Origin: Allobacillus saliphilus
Lineage (GTDB): Bacteria > Bacillota > Bacilli > Bacillales > Alkalibacillaceae
Length of the DNA: 50,461 bases
NCBI RefSeq assembly: GCF_018138385.1
Contig: NZ_JAGSIE010000028.1
Coordinates: 1-50,461, forward strand
Direction of reading: 5' to 3'
Shown here: positions 1-8,286 of the stretch, in pieces
How positions within the stretch are numbered: position 1 is the first letter of the stretch
How the letters are laid out: every line of letters begins with the position of its first letter
Position numbers and translations under genes: made by a program
Notes under the pieces: generated by a model
Told to the model about the DNA's origin: nothing
Seen by the model: only the letters and a program-made list of their open reading frames with translations
The model's database searches: none

Positions 1-4
1 ATAT

Positions 5-48
5 AAAAAAGCGTGGTACCTGCCTAATCGGTAAGTACCACGCTTTTT
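5..48. terminator. Bidirectional intrinsic terminator after the symporter gene
   Basis: Arms AAGCGTGGTAC and GTACCACGCTT form a perfect stem flanked by A and T runs on both sides, so it can act in either direction. It lies 44 bp past the stop codon of the minus-strand symporter gene. Confidence 0.85.
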
Positions 49-91
49 CAATTTACTGAGTTTTGTCCCAGCCTCTTGTTTTTTATTTATT

Positions 92-1240
92 TTAGTTCAA
101 TTTCTTCGTAAACTTGTCGACCATTATTGCAATTGCACCATCACCAGTAACGTTCGCAGCTGTTCCAAAACTGTCTTGCGCCATATACAACGCAATCATC
201 AATCCTAAAGCGGTTTCGCCAAATCCTAACATACTACCAAGTAGTCCTAAAGCAGCCATAACCGCTCCTCCAGGCACACCCGGTGCAGCAATCATAATGA
301 TTCCAAGCATCATAACAAATGGAAGCATTGTAGCGAAGCTTGGTAAAGAGAGTCCTTCCGTCAACATCATAACAGCGACGGAGCAAGTAACAATTGTGAT
401 TGTACTACCCGCTAAATGAATTGTTGCACTTAATGGAACCGCTGAATCTGCTACCCCTTCATCAACGTTGTTCAGTTTCGACTGCCTCACGGTTACTGGG
501 ATTGTTGCCGCACTGGACATCGTCCCTAAACCTGTGAAATACGCTGGTAGCATCGTTTTTAATGCACGAAACGGATTTCTTCCTGTAAGCCCTCCAGCAA
601 CTACATACAAAATCAATATCCAAACCCAGTGCATAATCACCGCCATGATAAGAACAACTCCAAACGTCTGAAGTGTTCTGAAAACGGCTCCATCAGCAGC
701 CAACTCAGCAAAAATACTTGCAATGTAAAACGGCAAAAGCGGTATAATAATTTTCCAAATCAAACGCTCAACAATTTCTTTTCCTTCGTCAAAAAATGCT
801 CTAATTGTCGGCGTATGTATGCGCGTAATTCCAATACCGAAGACGAATGCCAACACAAGCGCAGTCATGACTCCCATAATTGGATCAATGGTTAACTCAA
901 AATATGGTTCAAAGCCCGCAGTCTCCTCAGCACTTCCACCACCTTGATTAACAACCATTGGGATAATGATAATTGCAATAAAAAATGCCAGTGTCCCCGC
1001 TAGAATTGTTGATGAGTATGCGATCGCGGAAGTCACACCGAGCATTTTCCCCGATTCTTTGCCGAAGCTCGCTAGACCACTAATAATAAAGAAGATGATA
1101 ATCAATGGAATCGTAAATCCTAAAAATTGACCAAAAATCTCTTTGAAAGTAACGATGATACGAATTAGAAATTCAGGAGCAACCAAGCCCACAGCAATTC
1201 CCAAAACTACCCCAATTAATAATTTTACTATTAACTTCAC
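92..1240 (-). CDS. Dicarboxylate/amino acid:cation symporter (DAACS family)
   Basis: This is an integral membrane carrier of 382 aa that would couple uptake of a dicarboxylate or acidic/neutral amino acid to Na+ or H+. Family marks seen are the serine-rich re-entrant loop TMSSAATIPVT, the glycine/proline loop AAPGVPGGAVMA, and the C-terminal DSFGTAANVTGDG motif that carries the cation and substrate sites. I place the start at the GTG at 1240 rather than at the upstream in-frame codon at 1303. A GGGGA site sits just before it, the product MKLIVKLLIGVVLG fits family N-termini, and the extra 21 residues are not membrane-like. It is a single-gene unit ending at the hairpin at 5-48. The exact substrate is not readable from sequence. 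Confidence 0.9.
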   Translation of the reverse strand: MKLIVKLLIGVVLGIAVGLVAPEFLIRIIVTFKEIFGQFLGFTIPLIIIFFIISGLASFGKESGKMLGVTSAIAYSSTILAGTLAFFIAIIIIPMVVNQGGGSAEETAGFEPYFELTIDPIMGVMTALVLAFVFGIGITRIHTPTIRAFFDEGKEIVERLIWKIIIPLLPFYIASIFAELAADGAVFRTLQTFGVVLIMAVIMHWVWILILYVVAGGLTGRNPFRALKTMLPAYFTGLGTMSSAATIPVTVRQSKLNNVDEGVADSAVPLSATIHLAGSTITIVTCSVAVMMLTEGLSLPSFATMLPFVMMLGIIMIAAPGVPGGAVMAALGLLGSMLGFGETALGLMIALYMAQDSFGTAANVTGDGAIAIMVDKFTKKLN

Positions 1241-1343
1241 TTGAATTCCCCGTTTCCATTTTTGACGTAGTATAGCATTGAAACAAAAACACGACAAGAA
1301 CAAAAGCGTTTTTCTTCATTATATTTTCTTTTTCATATTGTCT

Positions 1344-1349
1344 ATTATA
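1344..1349 (-). promoter_or_regulatory. Possible -10 box upstream of the symporter
   Basis: The minus strand reads TATAAT here, preceded by GAGAC, with no convincing -35. It lies about 105 bp upstream of the GTG start. Weak evidence on its own. Confidence 0.3.
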
Positions 1350-1373
1350 GTCTCATTTTATGTCTTAAAATAT

Positions 1374-1411
1374 TAAAAAAGAAGCCAGGAAATTCATTCC
1401 CCAGCTTCTTA
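1374..1411 (-). terminator. Intrinsic terminator of the OpuAC-like gene
   Basis: AAGAAGC and GCTTCTT arms are extended by imperfect CAGG/CCCC pairing, and a T run follows on the minus strand. It lies directly downstream of the gene ending at 1429. Confidence 0.8.
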
Positions 1412-1428
1412 ATAGATTTTCTATTCCA

Positions 1429-2337
1429 TTATTTTTTAGGTTCTAAGTCTTCTATCGACTCAACATCCATATACGTCGGTACAGCTAAACCTATTTTTGC
1501 GCCCTCTAGGTTTTTCCCTAAGTCTTCATATTCGCCTTCATATTTCTCATAGAAATCCTTATGTGTTTGTGGCATCCAAGGAGCTAAAGAAGCATCAGCA
1601 TCCCCAGCTGATACAGCTTGGAAAACGATTTGTGGATCTACTGGTGTCAATGTGACATTAAATCCTTTAGACTCCAATGCTATTTTGACGACTTGAGCAG
1701 ATGAACGTTCTGAATCCCATGGTGTCAACGCTAACTCAATATCCTGGCCATCAACAGAATCTACGCCTTCAGTCCAGCTGTCGACAGTCTCTTGGTTTTC
1801 GTCAACCCAATCTTGCGCTGCTTCTTCAAGATCTTTTTCTTGGGCTGCAAGCATAATCGATTCCATATCTTCTACTTCCCAGAAGAAGTTATCAAGAATT
1901 TCATACGCTTCTGGCATGTCTTCTTTTAATCCTTTACGAGCGATAGTGGTGATATACTCCTCACCGCCATAAACACCTTTTGGATCGTCAATATATTTGA
2001 TGTCATACTTTGCGAACATATAGTGTGGGTTCCATGCCGCGATGATAATCTCTTCTTCATTATCAAGCGCTTCGCCAAGCTCTGTTAACATGGCTGCTGT
2101 AGAAGATTCTTCATGTGTCCAACCTTCTAGGTTATCGTATTCTTCCAATGCTTTGTTCGTAGCCTGTGAAATTCCTGCACCAGGTTCAATACCAGTTATG
2201 GTGTACTCAACTTCTTCACCAACATTCACATCATTCGATCCATTCTCAGCGCTACTCTCTTCTGAATCATCACCACCACAAGCAACAAGTGCTAAAGATA
2301 GTCCAGCAACAATTCCTATCTTTTTCAACTTCTTCAT
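1429..2337 (-). CDS. Orphan glycine betaine ABC transporter binding lipoprotein (OpuAC type)
   Basis: A 302-aa extracellular lipoprotein. The signal peptide ends in the lipobox LVAC with Cys20, and the first mature residues are strongly acidic. The body follows B. subtilis OpuAC (GIEPGAGI near residue 49, the IIAAWNPH segment, the C-terminal VPTYMDVESIEDL). The three tryptophans expected to cage the quaternary amine are present as W102 (AAWNPH), W207 (TPWDSE) and W254 (APWMPQ). From the family I infer binding of glycine betaine, proline betaine or a related osmolyte. No ATPase or permease gene lies next to it, so it must share membrane components encoded elsewhere or work with another system. 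A paralog sits at 46739. The ATG at 2337 has a GGGAG site and a promoter close upstream. Confidence 0.9.
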   Translation of the reverse strand: MKKLKKIGIVAGLSLALVACGGDDSEESSAENGSNDVNVGEEVEYTITGIEPGAGISQATNKALEEYDNLEGWTHEESSTAAMLTELGEALDNEEEIIIAAWNPHYMFAKYDIKYIDDPKGVYGGEEYITTIARKGLKEDMPEAYEILDNFFWEVEDMESIMLAAQEKDLEEAAQDWVDENQETVDSWTEGVDSVDGQDIELALTPWDSERSSAQVVKIALESKGFNVTLTPVDPQIVFQAVSAGDADASLAPWMPQTHKDFYEKYEGEYEDLGKNLEGAKIGLAVPTYMDVESIEDLEPKK

Positions 2338-2363
2338 GATTAATTAATACTCCCTTTCAGATT

Positions 2364-2393
2364 TATAATTTTTTGAGGTTTTAAGTATGTCAA
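2364..2393 (-). promoter_or_regulatory. Sigma-A promoter for the OpuAC-like gene
   Basis: On the minus strand TTGACA (2393-2388) is followed after 18 bp by ATTATA (2369-2364), about 27 bp upstream of the ATG. The -35 is perfect and the -10 fair. Confidence 0.6.
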
Positions 2394-2399
2394 AAATAC

Positions 2400-2883
2400 A
2401 AGGCTAAACGCTTATCTCCACATACCCTTTAATCATACCGTTTCATAATTTTCTTAACAATTCGTGTTTTTAAGCATTATCCTTCAAATGGGCTTCTGAG
2501 TTATCAGCTATATATATCATGATGAAAAATTGAAAAATACCTTTCGAATCATCTAAATTACTACTGAATAATCAACCTGCTTTATTCAGTTAAATTGGTG
2601 AATTCAAAAATGCCAGCGAAATTAAATTAAAACAGCACCTACCCATGTGGATAGGTGCTGCTTGCATGATAAAAGGCAAATGAAAATGCGACCGCACACA
2701 CACTCTAAGTTTACGGGTAGCAACTTTTTGAAACAATCTCTGTTTCCCTTACTTATCCATCAAATTTTATGTTGACCCTTCAAATAACCAATCTAAACTG
2801 ATAAATTACAAAATACTGTTGAATTCATCAAGAATGCTACGGACTAACTTTTCGATCAATAAAAGAATACATGAATAGTTTCA
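2400..2883. other. Gene-free interval with two inverted repeats
   Basis: No credible ORF is seen. At 2563-2590 there is a perfect 9-bp inverted repeat (ACTGAATAA, 10-nt loop, TTATTCAGT) without a T run. It could be an operator or an RNA hairpin. A terminator-like hairpin lies at 2630-2662. Nothing recognisable is seen in 2663-2883. Confidence 0.5.
2630..2662 (-). terminator. Hairpin terminator downstream of the SGNH hydrolase
   Basis: On the minus strand AGCACCTATCC, ACAT and GGGTAGGTGCT form an 11-bp stem followed by GTTTTAATTT. It is 220 bp downstream of the SGNH gene, which is far, but no other candidate is seen. Confidence 0.6.
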
Positions 2884-3525
2884 TTAACTTAGCACATATC
2901 GGACTTTTTTCAATACAAGTTCGCTTAGTTGCTTATGACCATTTTCATCTAAGTGCATATAATCAATTTCATTCATCACGACTTCTTTGCTCGCGTCCAA
3001 GAAAAAGATATTCGTATTCGTCACGAATTCTTTTAAAAAGCCCGGCAACTCACTCGACTTAATGTCGCAATTGTCACCCATTGACTTCCGAATCTCTGTC
3101 TTTTTGTAATGTGAGCCAATCATTGGTGGAGCGATTACTAATACTTGAAGCGCTTTATCATAAATCTCCTCATGTGCTTCTTGAGCTTTTTTAGCTAACC
3201 TAGTAATACCTTGGGCAATATTGTGAGCCGTCAATCCAAAACGTTCCTTCGTATCATTTGTCCCTAACATGATGATGAGAAGTTCCACTGGTGCATGACT
3301 TTTTATGCACGGAACGATATAATCTATACCATTCATTCCTTCAAGTAAAGGGTCGTCCACGACACTCGTTCTTCCTGGTAGCCCTTCTTCAATAACTTGA
3401 TATTCGTCACTTAATTTTTCTTGTAAAAGACCAGTCCATCTAACGTTTTCAGGAAATCTTTTCATTGTTTCTGCGTTTAATCCCCAAGTATTGGAATCTC
3501 CAAAACAAACGATCCGTTTTCTCAT
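2884..3525 (-). CDS. SGNH/GDSL-family hydrolase (esterase)
   Basis: A 213-aa cytoplasmic esterase/lipase-like enzyme with no signal peptide. SGNH blocks are in order: GDSN with nucleophile Ser11, block II Gly51 (GLPGRTS), block III GTND with Asn90, and block V DYMH with Asp188 and His191. I choose the ATG at 3525 over an in-frame GTG at 3540, because the AAGGTGG site overlaps that GTG and stands 11 nt before the ATG. The gene follows the nan operon on the same strand, separated by a terminator and a repeat array. A role in removing O-acetyl groups from sialic acids is therefore possible but is inference only. General arylesterase activity is equally compatible. Confidence 0.85.
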   Translation of the reverse strand: MRKRIVCFGDSNTWGLNAETMKRFPENVRWTGLLQEKLSDEYQVIEEGLPGRTSVVDDPLLEGMNGIDYIVPCIKSHAPVELLIIMLGTNDTKERFGLTAHNIAQGITRLAKKAQEAHEEIYDKALQVLVIAPPMIGSHYKKTEIRKSMGDNCDIKSSELPGFLKEFVTNTNIFFLDASKEVVMNEIDYMHLDENGHKQLSELVLKKVRYVLS

Positions 3526-3544
3526 AAATAACTGTACCACCTTA

Positions 3545-3735
3545 CTTTGGTAATTTTATATGTACCCTGACCGGCTAATGCGCCCAAATCGCAACTATAT
3601 GAGCCAAATTTACCTGATATTCTCCCTGAATCCAGATTTATGTGACTTAATCGGCAAATTATGTGACCAAATAAAAGAAATATAAGTCTAAAAGCGAATT
3701 ATATGAGCCAAACACAAAATATGCCGTCTGGGTAA
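3545..3735 (-). repeat. About 21-bp phased intergenic repeat array, GRCWCATAT class (array A)
   Basis: Read on the minus strand, roughly nine units start with variants of G-[GTA]-C-[TA]-CATAT followed by about 11 variable bases. Examples are GGCATATTT, GCTCATATAATT, GACTTATATTT, GTCACATAATTT, GTCACATAAATC, GCTCATATAGTT and GTACATATAAAA. Spacing is 19-22 bp. No reading frame crosses the array. It begins just past the nanK terminator. A second array in the same orientation relative to its upstream gene is at 10386-10545. Confidence 0.7.
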
Positions 3736-3741
3736 AATAAA

Positions 3742-3768
3742 AATCACTACATCAGCAGTGATTTTTAA
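3742..3768 (-). terminator. Terminator of the nan operon
   Basis: AAAAATCACT and AGTGATTTTT arms with an 8-nt loop lie 9 bp past the nanK stop. A T run follows on the minus strand. Confidence 0.85.
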
Positions 3769-3776
3769 AATCGTAC

Positions 3777-4685
3777 TTATTTTTCTTTCACATATTGCAA
3801 TAATTGATAGACAGCGCCTTGTAAGTTGGCATCGTTACCGTTTTGAGCAAGCTTAATCGATAAGGATCTTTCAAAGGAAACCATAATTCGATTATTTACA
3901 CGCTGCTCTAGTTTATCTAGCAAATAATCTCCTTGTTCTGAAACGCCACCGCCGATAACAATCATAGGTGGGTTAAAGATATGTACCAACGTTTTGATTC
4001 CTAAGGCAACGTCATCTACCCAGCGGTTAATGACAGACTCTGCTAGCTTGTCTTCATTTTTTGCTCGCCAAAACAAATCCGGCAAAGAATTATAGTCTTC
4101 GATGACACTTCGAGCCCGCTTGCTTAAAGCTTTGCTGGAAGCATACCGTTCATAACAACCCTCATCCCCACACGTGCACGGTTCACCACCTGGGTAAAGG
4201 TTCATATGACCAAATTCACCGGCAGAATAAGCAGCTCCATCATAAATCTCTCCATTAATCACAATCGCACCGCCGATTCCTGTGCCGAGTGTCATGCAGA
4301 GAAATTGATCAACCTGCTTTGCTGCACCTTTCCAATACTCGCCCATAGCTGCACAGTTGACGTCATTGTCCACTGTAACAGGCACGCCGAACTCAGATTC
4401 TAAGATTTCCTTAATATTTAATCCCGTATAATTCGGAAGCGAATCAGTCGCATAAATGACCGTTCCTTCTTTTCGGTTGATTTGACCGGCCGTACTGACA
4501 GCAATCCCAGAAAGTTCATAATCAGCTTGCAACTCTCGCACAAGATCTTTCACTTGGTTAAGGATTGCAGGGCCGCCACCTTTTACGTCTGTTGGTGTTT
4601 TTGACTTTGTTAGAACCTTACCATGATTATCCAAGACACCGTATTTGATACTTGTTCCGCCTATATCAATTGCTCCTGCTAACAC
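3777..4685 (-). CDS. nanK: ROK-family kinase, probable N-acetylmannosamine kinase
   Basis: A 302-aa sugar kinase. The ATP loop AIDIGGTSIKYG lies at the N-terminus, GTGIGGAIV in the middle, and the ROK zinc site EPCTCGDEGCYERYAS is complete (H...CXCGXXGC). The upstream ATG at 4700 has no ribosome site. The GTG at 4685 follows GGAGG by 8 nt and gives MLAGAIDIGGT, so I use it. Lying at the end of the nan operon, it would phosphorylate ManNAc to ManNAc-6-P before NanE acts. The ROK family also contains glucokinases and repressors, and substrate specificity here rests on context. It lies 29 bp downstream of siaM and ends at a strong terminator. Confidence 0.88.
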   Translation of the reverse strand: MLAGAIDIGGTSIKYGVLDNHGKVLTKSKTPTDVKGGGPAILNQVKDLVRELQADYELSGIAVSTAGQINRKEGTVIYATDSLPNYTGLNIKEILESEFGVPVTVDNDVNCAAMGEYWKGAAKQVDQFLCMTLGTGIGGAIVINGEIYDGAAYSAGEFGHMNLYPGGEPCTCGDEGCYERYASSKALSKRARSVIEDYNSLPDLFWRAKNEDKLAESVINRWVDDVALGIKTLVHIFNPPMIVIGGGVSEQGDYLLDKLEQRVNNRIMVSFERSLSIKLAQNGNDANLQGAVYQLLQYVKEK

Positions 4686-4714
4686 GTTGTCTTCCTCCAT
4701 TCAATTTTCTATTA

Positions 4715-5992
4715 TTACCTTAAGATGTCGACGAGGAATGTTGAAATTCCAGGAAGAAAGACGAGTAATAACATAACAACGACGATTGGTAAAAGAAACG
4801 GCAGGACACCTCGGTACATCGTTCCAACCGGAATATTACCAACCCTTGATACAACGAATAATGCCATTCCCATAGGAGGCGTCAAAATACCGATCATTAA
4901 GTTTAGAATCACGAACGCACCGAAGAAAATCGGATCAATTCCGACACTCGTGACGACCGGAATCAATACCGGTACGACAAGGACCAACAAGGCCAATGCG
5001 TCGATAAATGTTCCCAATATAATCAATAATAAACTGATCAGTAACAATAAGAAAATAGGTTCTTCTGTTATCCCTAAAAATGCATCAGCTACTTTAATGG
5101 CCACTCGCTCTCTTGCTACGAATTGACCAAAGAATTCAATTGCTGCAAGCATCAAGATGACAACACCCGTCATTTTAAACGATTCAACGAAGTTTTCGTA
5201 TGCCTTCTTCAATGTCAGCTCTTTATAAATAAAGAAACCGAGGAACATCGCATATACCGTACTGACAACAGCAGCTTCTGTCGGCGTGAAAAATCCTGAG
5301 AATATACCTACAATAATAATTAACGGTGTAAGCAATGCCCAGAACGCTTCCAAGAAACGCTTCCAGATTATTCTTAAGTTTGCACGTTCAAGAACCTTGT
5401 AACCGCGTTTTTTTGCCATAATAAAAGTCGTGATAAACAAAGCGACGGCGATTAATAGACCTGGTACCAAGCCAGCAATGAACATTGAAGCCACCGAAAC
5501 GTTCGCGATCGCGGCATAAATAATCATGTTCAAGCTTGGTGGAATGATTCCACTTAAAATGGAAGTCGCCGCCGTCAATCCACCATTGAAGTCATCATGG
5601 TAACCTGCTTTACGCATTGTGCGAATTTCCAATTGACCTAGACCACCCGCGTCTGCCAATGAGGATCCTGACATTCCGGAGAACATTAAACTTGCCGTAA
5701 TGTTCACATGTCCGACCCCACCAGGAATATGACCGACTAACGCTAGAGCGAAGTTGAAAATACGATCGGTTATTCCGGACGCGTTCATTAATGTACCTGT
5801 CAATATAAAGAATGGGATAGCTAACAATGTAAAATTATTTATTCCATCTATTAATTGAGCACCAGAGGCATAAATCAGGTTCCAGTCACCTAAGACAAAA
5901 TAAGAAAGCGCAGCAATGAGCAGCGTAAAACCGACAGGAATTCCGATGAAGAGCAACAGAATCCATATGATAAAAATAATCGCAATCTCCAT
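4715..5992 (-). CDS. siaM: TRAP transporter large permease subunit (SiaM/DctM)
   Basis: A 425-aa polytopic membrane protein of the DctM family, with about 12 hydrophobic segments. It includes the conserved SGSSLADAGGLGQLEIRTMRKAGY loop region near residues 110-133 and GIIPPSLNMIIYA near 148-160. It is the Na+-coupled transport subunit that accepts substrate from SiaP. Its ATG abuts the siaQ stop, and its GGAGGTGG site lies inside the siaQ 3' end, indicating translational coupling. The SiaP identity and the nan context imply N-acetylneuraminate as substrate. Confidence 0.92.
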   Translation of the reverse strand: MEIAIIFIIWILLLFIGIPVGFTLLIAALSYFVLGDWNLIYASGAQLIDGINNFTLLAIPFFILTGTLMNASGITDRIFNFALALVGHIPGGVGHVNITASLMFSGMSGSSLADAGGLGQLEIRTMRKAGYHDDFNGGLTAATSILSGIIPPSLNMIIYAAIANVSVASMFIAGLVPGLLIAVALFITTFIMAKKRGYKVLERANLRIIWKRFLEAFWALLTPLIIIVGIFSGFFTPTEAAVVSTVYAMFLGFFIYKELTLKKAYENFVESFKMTGVVILMLAAIEFFGQFVARERVAIKVADAFLGITEEPIFLLLLISLLLIILGTFIDALALLVLVVPVLIPVVTSVGIDPIFFGAFVILNLMIGILTPPMGMALFVVSRVGNIPVGTMYRGVLPFLLPIVVVMLLLVFLPGISTFLVDILR

Positions 5993-6469
5993 CTATTCCA
6001 CCTCCGCTGCTTTACTTTGACGCCATTCTTTAATCAAACGCTCAACTAAACGAAAGATCATTAAACCAGTTAGAATTGGCAAGGCTGCATACATATATAC
6101 ATATGAAATCTGCAAAGTTACCATTTCTAAATGCTCTTGTCTTTGAACAATTGTAAAACTAATATAAAACACCGTAATCAATGCGGCTAAGATTAATAGT
6201 TGATTAAATAAATAAATCCATTTTTGCATTTTAGCTGGTAACTTATTTACGAAAACGTCAATTGCTACGTGACCTTTATCTTTAATACCAGCTACAATGC
6301 CTAAATATCCTGCGTAAATAAAAAGAAGTTTACTCAATTCCTCTGACCACACCAGGGGTACACCGACCCCTTGGCGTGATAGAGTTTGAGCAACTAGAAC
6401 AATTAACATGACTAGAAATAGGGCACTGCCGATTATTTCTTCTAAGTTGTTATAAATTTTCTTTAACAT
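5993..6469 (-). CDS. siaQ: TRAP transporter small permease subunit (SiaQ/DctQ)
   Basis: A 158-aa protein with four hydrophobic segments (about residues 13-33, 45-62, 85-107 and 128-148) and the DctQ-type motif VWSEELSKLLFIYAGYLG. It forms the membrane complex with SiaM. It lies between siaP and siaM and stops one base before the siaM start codon. Confidence 0.9.
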   Translation of the reverse strand: MLKKIYNNLEEIIGSALFLVMLIVLVAQTLSRQGVGVPLVWSEELSKLLFIYAGYLGIVAGIKDKGHVAIDVFVNKLPAKMQKWIYLFNQLLILAALITVFYISFTIVQRQEHLEMVTLQISYVYMYAALPILTGLMIFRLVERLIKEWRQSKAAEVE

Positions 6470-6494
6470 GAATAATCACCTTCACGGTTTTTGT

Positions 6495-7580
6495 TTATTC
6501 TGCTGCCCCTTGAATCACTTCCATATATTTCTCTGCGTCTTCACCGATATCTTCATAATAATTCGGGTAAGCTTCAGAAACAGCTTCTCTGAACTCATCT
6601 AAGTTCGGCTCAGTAATTGTTACACCTTCTTCTTCAAAGAAGGAAATTAACTCTTCTTCTTGTGTTTGGAATAGTTCTGTATGGTGATCTGTCGCTGCAT
6701 CAATTCCTTCTTCAAGGATTTTGCGAAGATCTTCCGGAAGCTCTTGATATGTCTTCTCACTTACTACATACGTGTTGTCGTTAACAACGTGGTTCGTCAA
6801 AGCAATGTAATCTTGAACTTCATGGAAACTTTGCGCTTCAATTGTCGGAAGTGGGTTTTCCTGACCATCTACCTGGCCTGTTTGCAATGCAAGATAAACT
6901 TCACCGAATGCCATTGGTGTAGGGTTCGCACCTGTATATTTTGCATAGTCTAGAAGTGTTTGTGCTTCTGGTACACGAAGGCTCATACCTTCCATATCTG
7001 CTAGTTCTTCAATTGGAGAGTTAGAAGATGTTACACGCGTTCCGTTGTAAGCACTATCAATAACACGCATACCATGTTCTTCAACTAACTCAGCACGTAG
7101 GTCTTCACCGAATTCAGTGTTATAAACAACGTTTTTAATGTGATCAAAATCTTGAATGACATAAGGCATAGCCAATAGTTCCGCACGTGGGATCCACTCA
7201 CCGAAACGTCCCATCTCTGCTAGCGTAATATCTAATGTTCCATCTTGCAATTGACCTAGCATTGACAAGTCATTTCCTAATTGAGCATCAGGGAAAATCG
7301 TTACTGTCAAACGGCCATCACTTTCTTTTTCAACATAATCCGCTAAAAACTCAGCAGCTTTGTACTCATTTGCCTGTGTGTTTGGCTGCATACCGAATTC
7401 CAACTCATAAGTTTCACCGGATGCTTCACTGCTTTCACCATTGTCACTGCTTTCGCTACTTTCTTCTCCGTTTGCTTCGCCCTCGTTAGCTGATGAGGAA
7501 TCTTCATCATTACCTCCACAAGCTGCGATGACCAACAATAAAGCTAGACTTAAGAAAAATAATAAACGTTTTTTAATAAT
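6495..7580 (-). CDS. siaP: TRAP transporter sialic-acid-binding lipoprotein (SiaP), apparent AUU start
   Basis: A secreted solute-binding lipoprotein whose mature part matches H. influenzae SiaP closely: LRVPEA with the ligand arginine, YAKYTGANPTPMAFGEVYLALQ in sense, and GQVDGQENP. The linker after the lipobox Cys is very acidic and Ser/Gly rich. The start is unusual. The only canonical in-frame start (TTG at 7538) leaves just MLVIAAC before the lipobox. Upstream the frame stays open to the nanE stop TAG (7593-7595) and encodes IIKKRLLFFLSLALLLVIAAC, a full lipoprotein signal. A GGGAGG site stands 7 nt before an ATT at 7580-7578. I therefore annotate ATT initiation (361 aa). A sequencing or mutational ATG-to-ATT change is the alternative. 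Confidence 0.88.
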   Translation of the reverse strand: MIKKRLLFFLSLALLLVIAACGGNDEDSSSANEGEANGEESSESSDNGESSEASGETYELEFGMQPNTQANEYKAAEFLADYVEKESDGRLTVTIFPDAQLGNDLSMLGQLQDGTLDITLAEMGRFGEWIPRAELLAMPYVIQDFDHIKNVVYNTEFGEDLRAELVEEHGMRVIDSAYNGTRVTSSNSPIEELADMEGMSLRVPEAQTLLDYAKYTGANPTPMAFGEVYLALQTGQVDGQENPLPTIEAQSFHEVQDYIALTNHVVNDNTYVVSEKTYQELPEDLRKILEEGIDAATDHHTELFQTQEEELISFFEEEGVTITEPNLDEFREAVSEAYPNYYEDIGEDAEKYMEVIQGAAE

Positions 7581-7592
7581 TTTTCTTCCTCC

Positions 7593-8261
7593 CTATTTGG
7601 TTTCCACTTCATTCATTTTTTGAGAAAACTTCTCCGTGATTACTTGCGGTCGTGTGATGGCACTGCCAACGACGACCTTATAAGCACCTAATTCCAATGC
7701 CTTTTTCGCTTTCTCTGGTGTATCTATGTTTCCTTCCGCAATGACAGGTATGTTAACCGCTTTCAAAGTTTCTTCTAAAACTTCTAGCGGAACATCCCCT
7801 TCTGTGTACGGTGTGTATCCGACTAATGTCGTAGCAACGATATCAACACCAAGCTTTTCGGCATGCACCGCTTCTTCAACTGTTGAAACATCTGCCATGA
7901 ACTTTTGGTTTGGAAACTTTTCTTTCACTTCTCGAAAGAATTGATCAAAGCTCTTGTTGTGTGGGCGAATTCGATTTGTAGCGTCAAACGCAATAACTTC
8001 AACGCCCTCTGTCGCTAATTCTTCCACTTCTTTTAACGTTGCGGTGATTCGAACTTCATTGTCCCCATAATCTCTCTTGATAATCCCGATAATCGGTAGA
8101 TCAACCTCTTGTTTGATTGCTTGAATATCTGCGACTGTATTGGCACGGATGCCACTCGCTCCACCTTGGTAAGCTGCCAACGCCATTTTGGACATAATCA
8201 GCGAGCTGTGAAGCGGTTCTTCTTCTAATGCTTGACAAGACACAATTAATTTTTTACTCAT
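7593..8261 (-). CDS. nanE: N-acylglucosamine-6-phosphate 2-epimerase
   Basis: A 222-aa TIM-barrel enzyme that converts ManNAc-6-P to GlcNAc-6-P. Recognisable NanE segments are [15 protein letters not shown] near residue 28, [29 protein letters not shown] and the phosphate-binding C-terminal [11 protein letters not shown] use the ATG at 8261, preceded by TAGGAG at 9 nt, rather than the TTG one codon upstream. It stops just before the siaP ribosome site and is 25 bp downstream of nanA. Confidence 0.95.
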   Translation of the reverse strand: MSKKLIVSCQALEEEPLHSSLIMSKMALAAYQGGASGIRANTVADIQAIKQEVDLPIIGIIKRDYGDNEVRITATLKEVEELATEGVEVIAFDATNRIRPHNKSFDQFFREVKEKFPNQKFMADVSTVEEAVHAEKLGVDIVATTLVGYTPYTEGDVPLEVLEETLKAVNIPVIAEGNIDTPEKAKKALELGAYKVVVGSAITRPQVITEKFSQKMNEVETK

Positions 8262-8286
8262 CAACTTATACTCCTACTAAGATGAT

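Noticed and set aside
3545-3735. CRISPR array
   Set aside because: The repeat unit is a degenerate core of only nine bases, the period is about 21 bp, and no cas genes are near. The geometry does not fit any CRISPR type.
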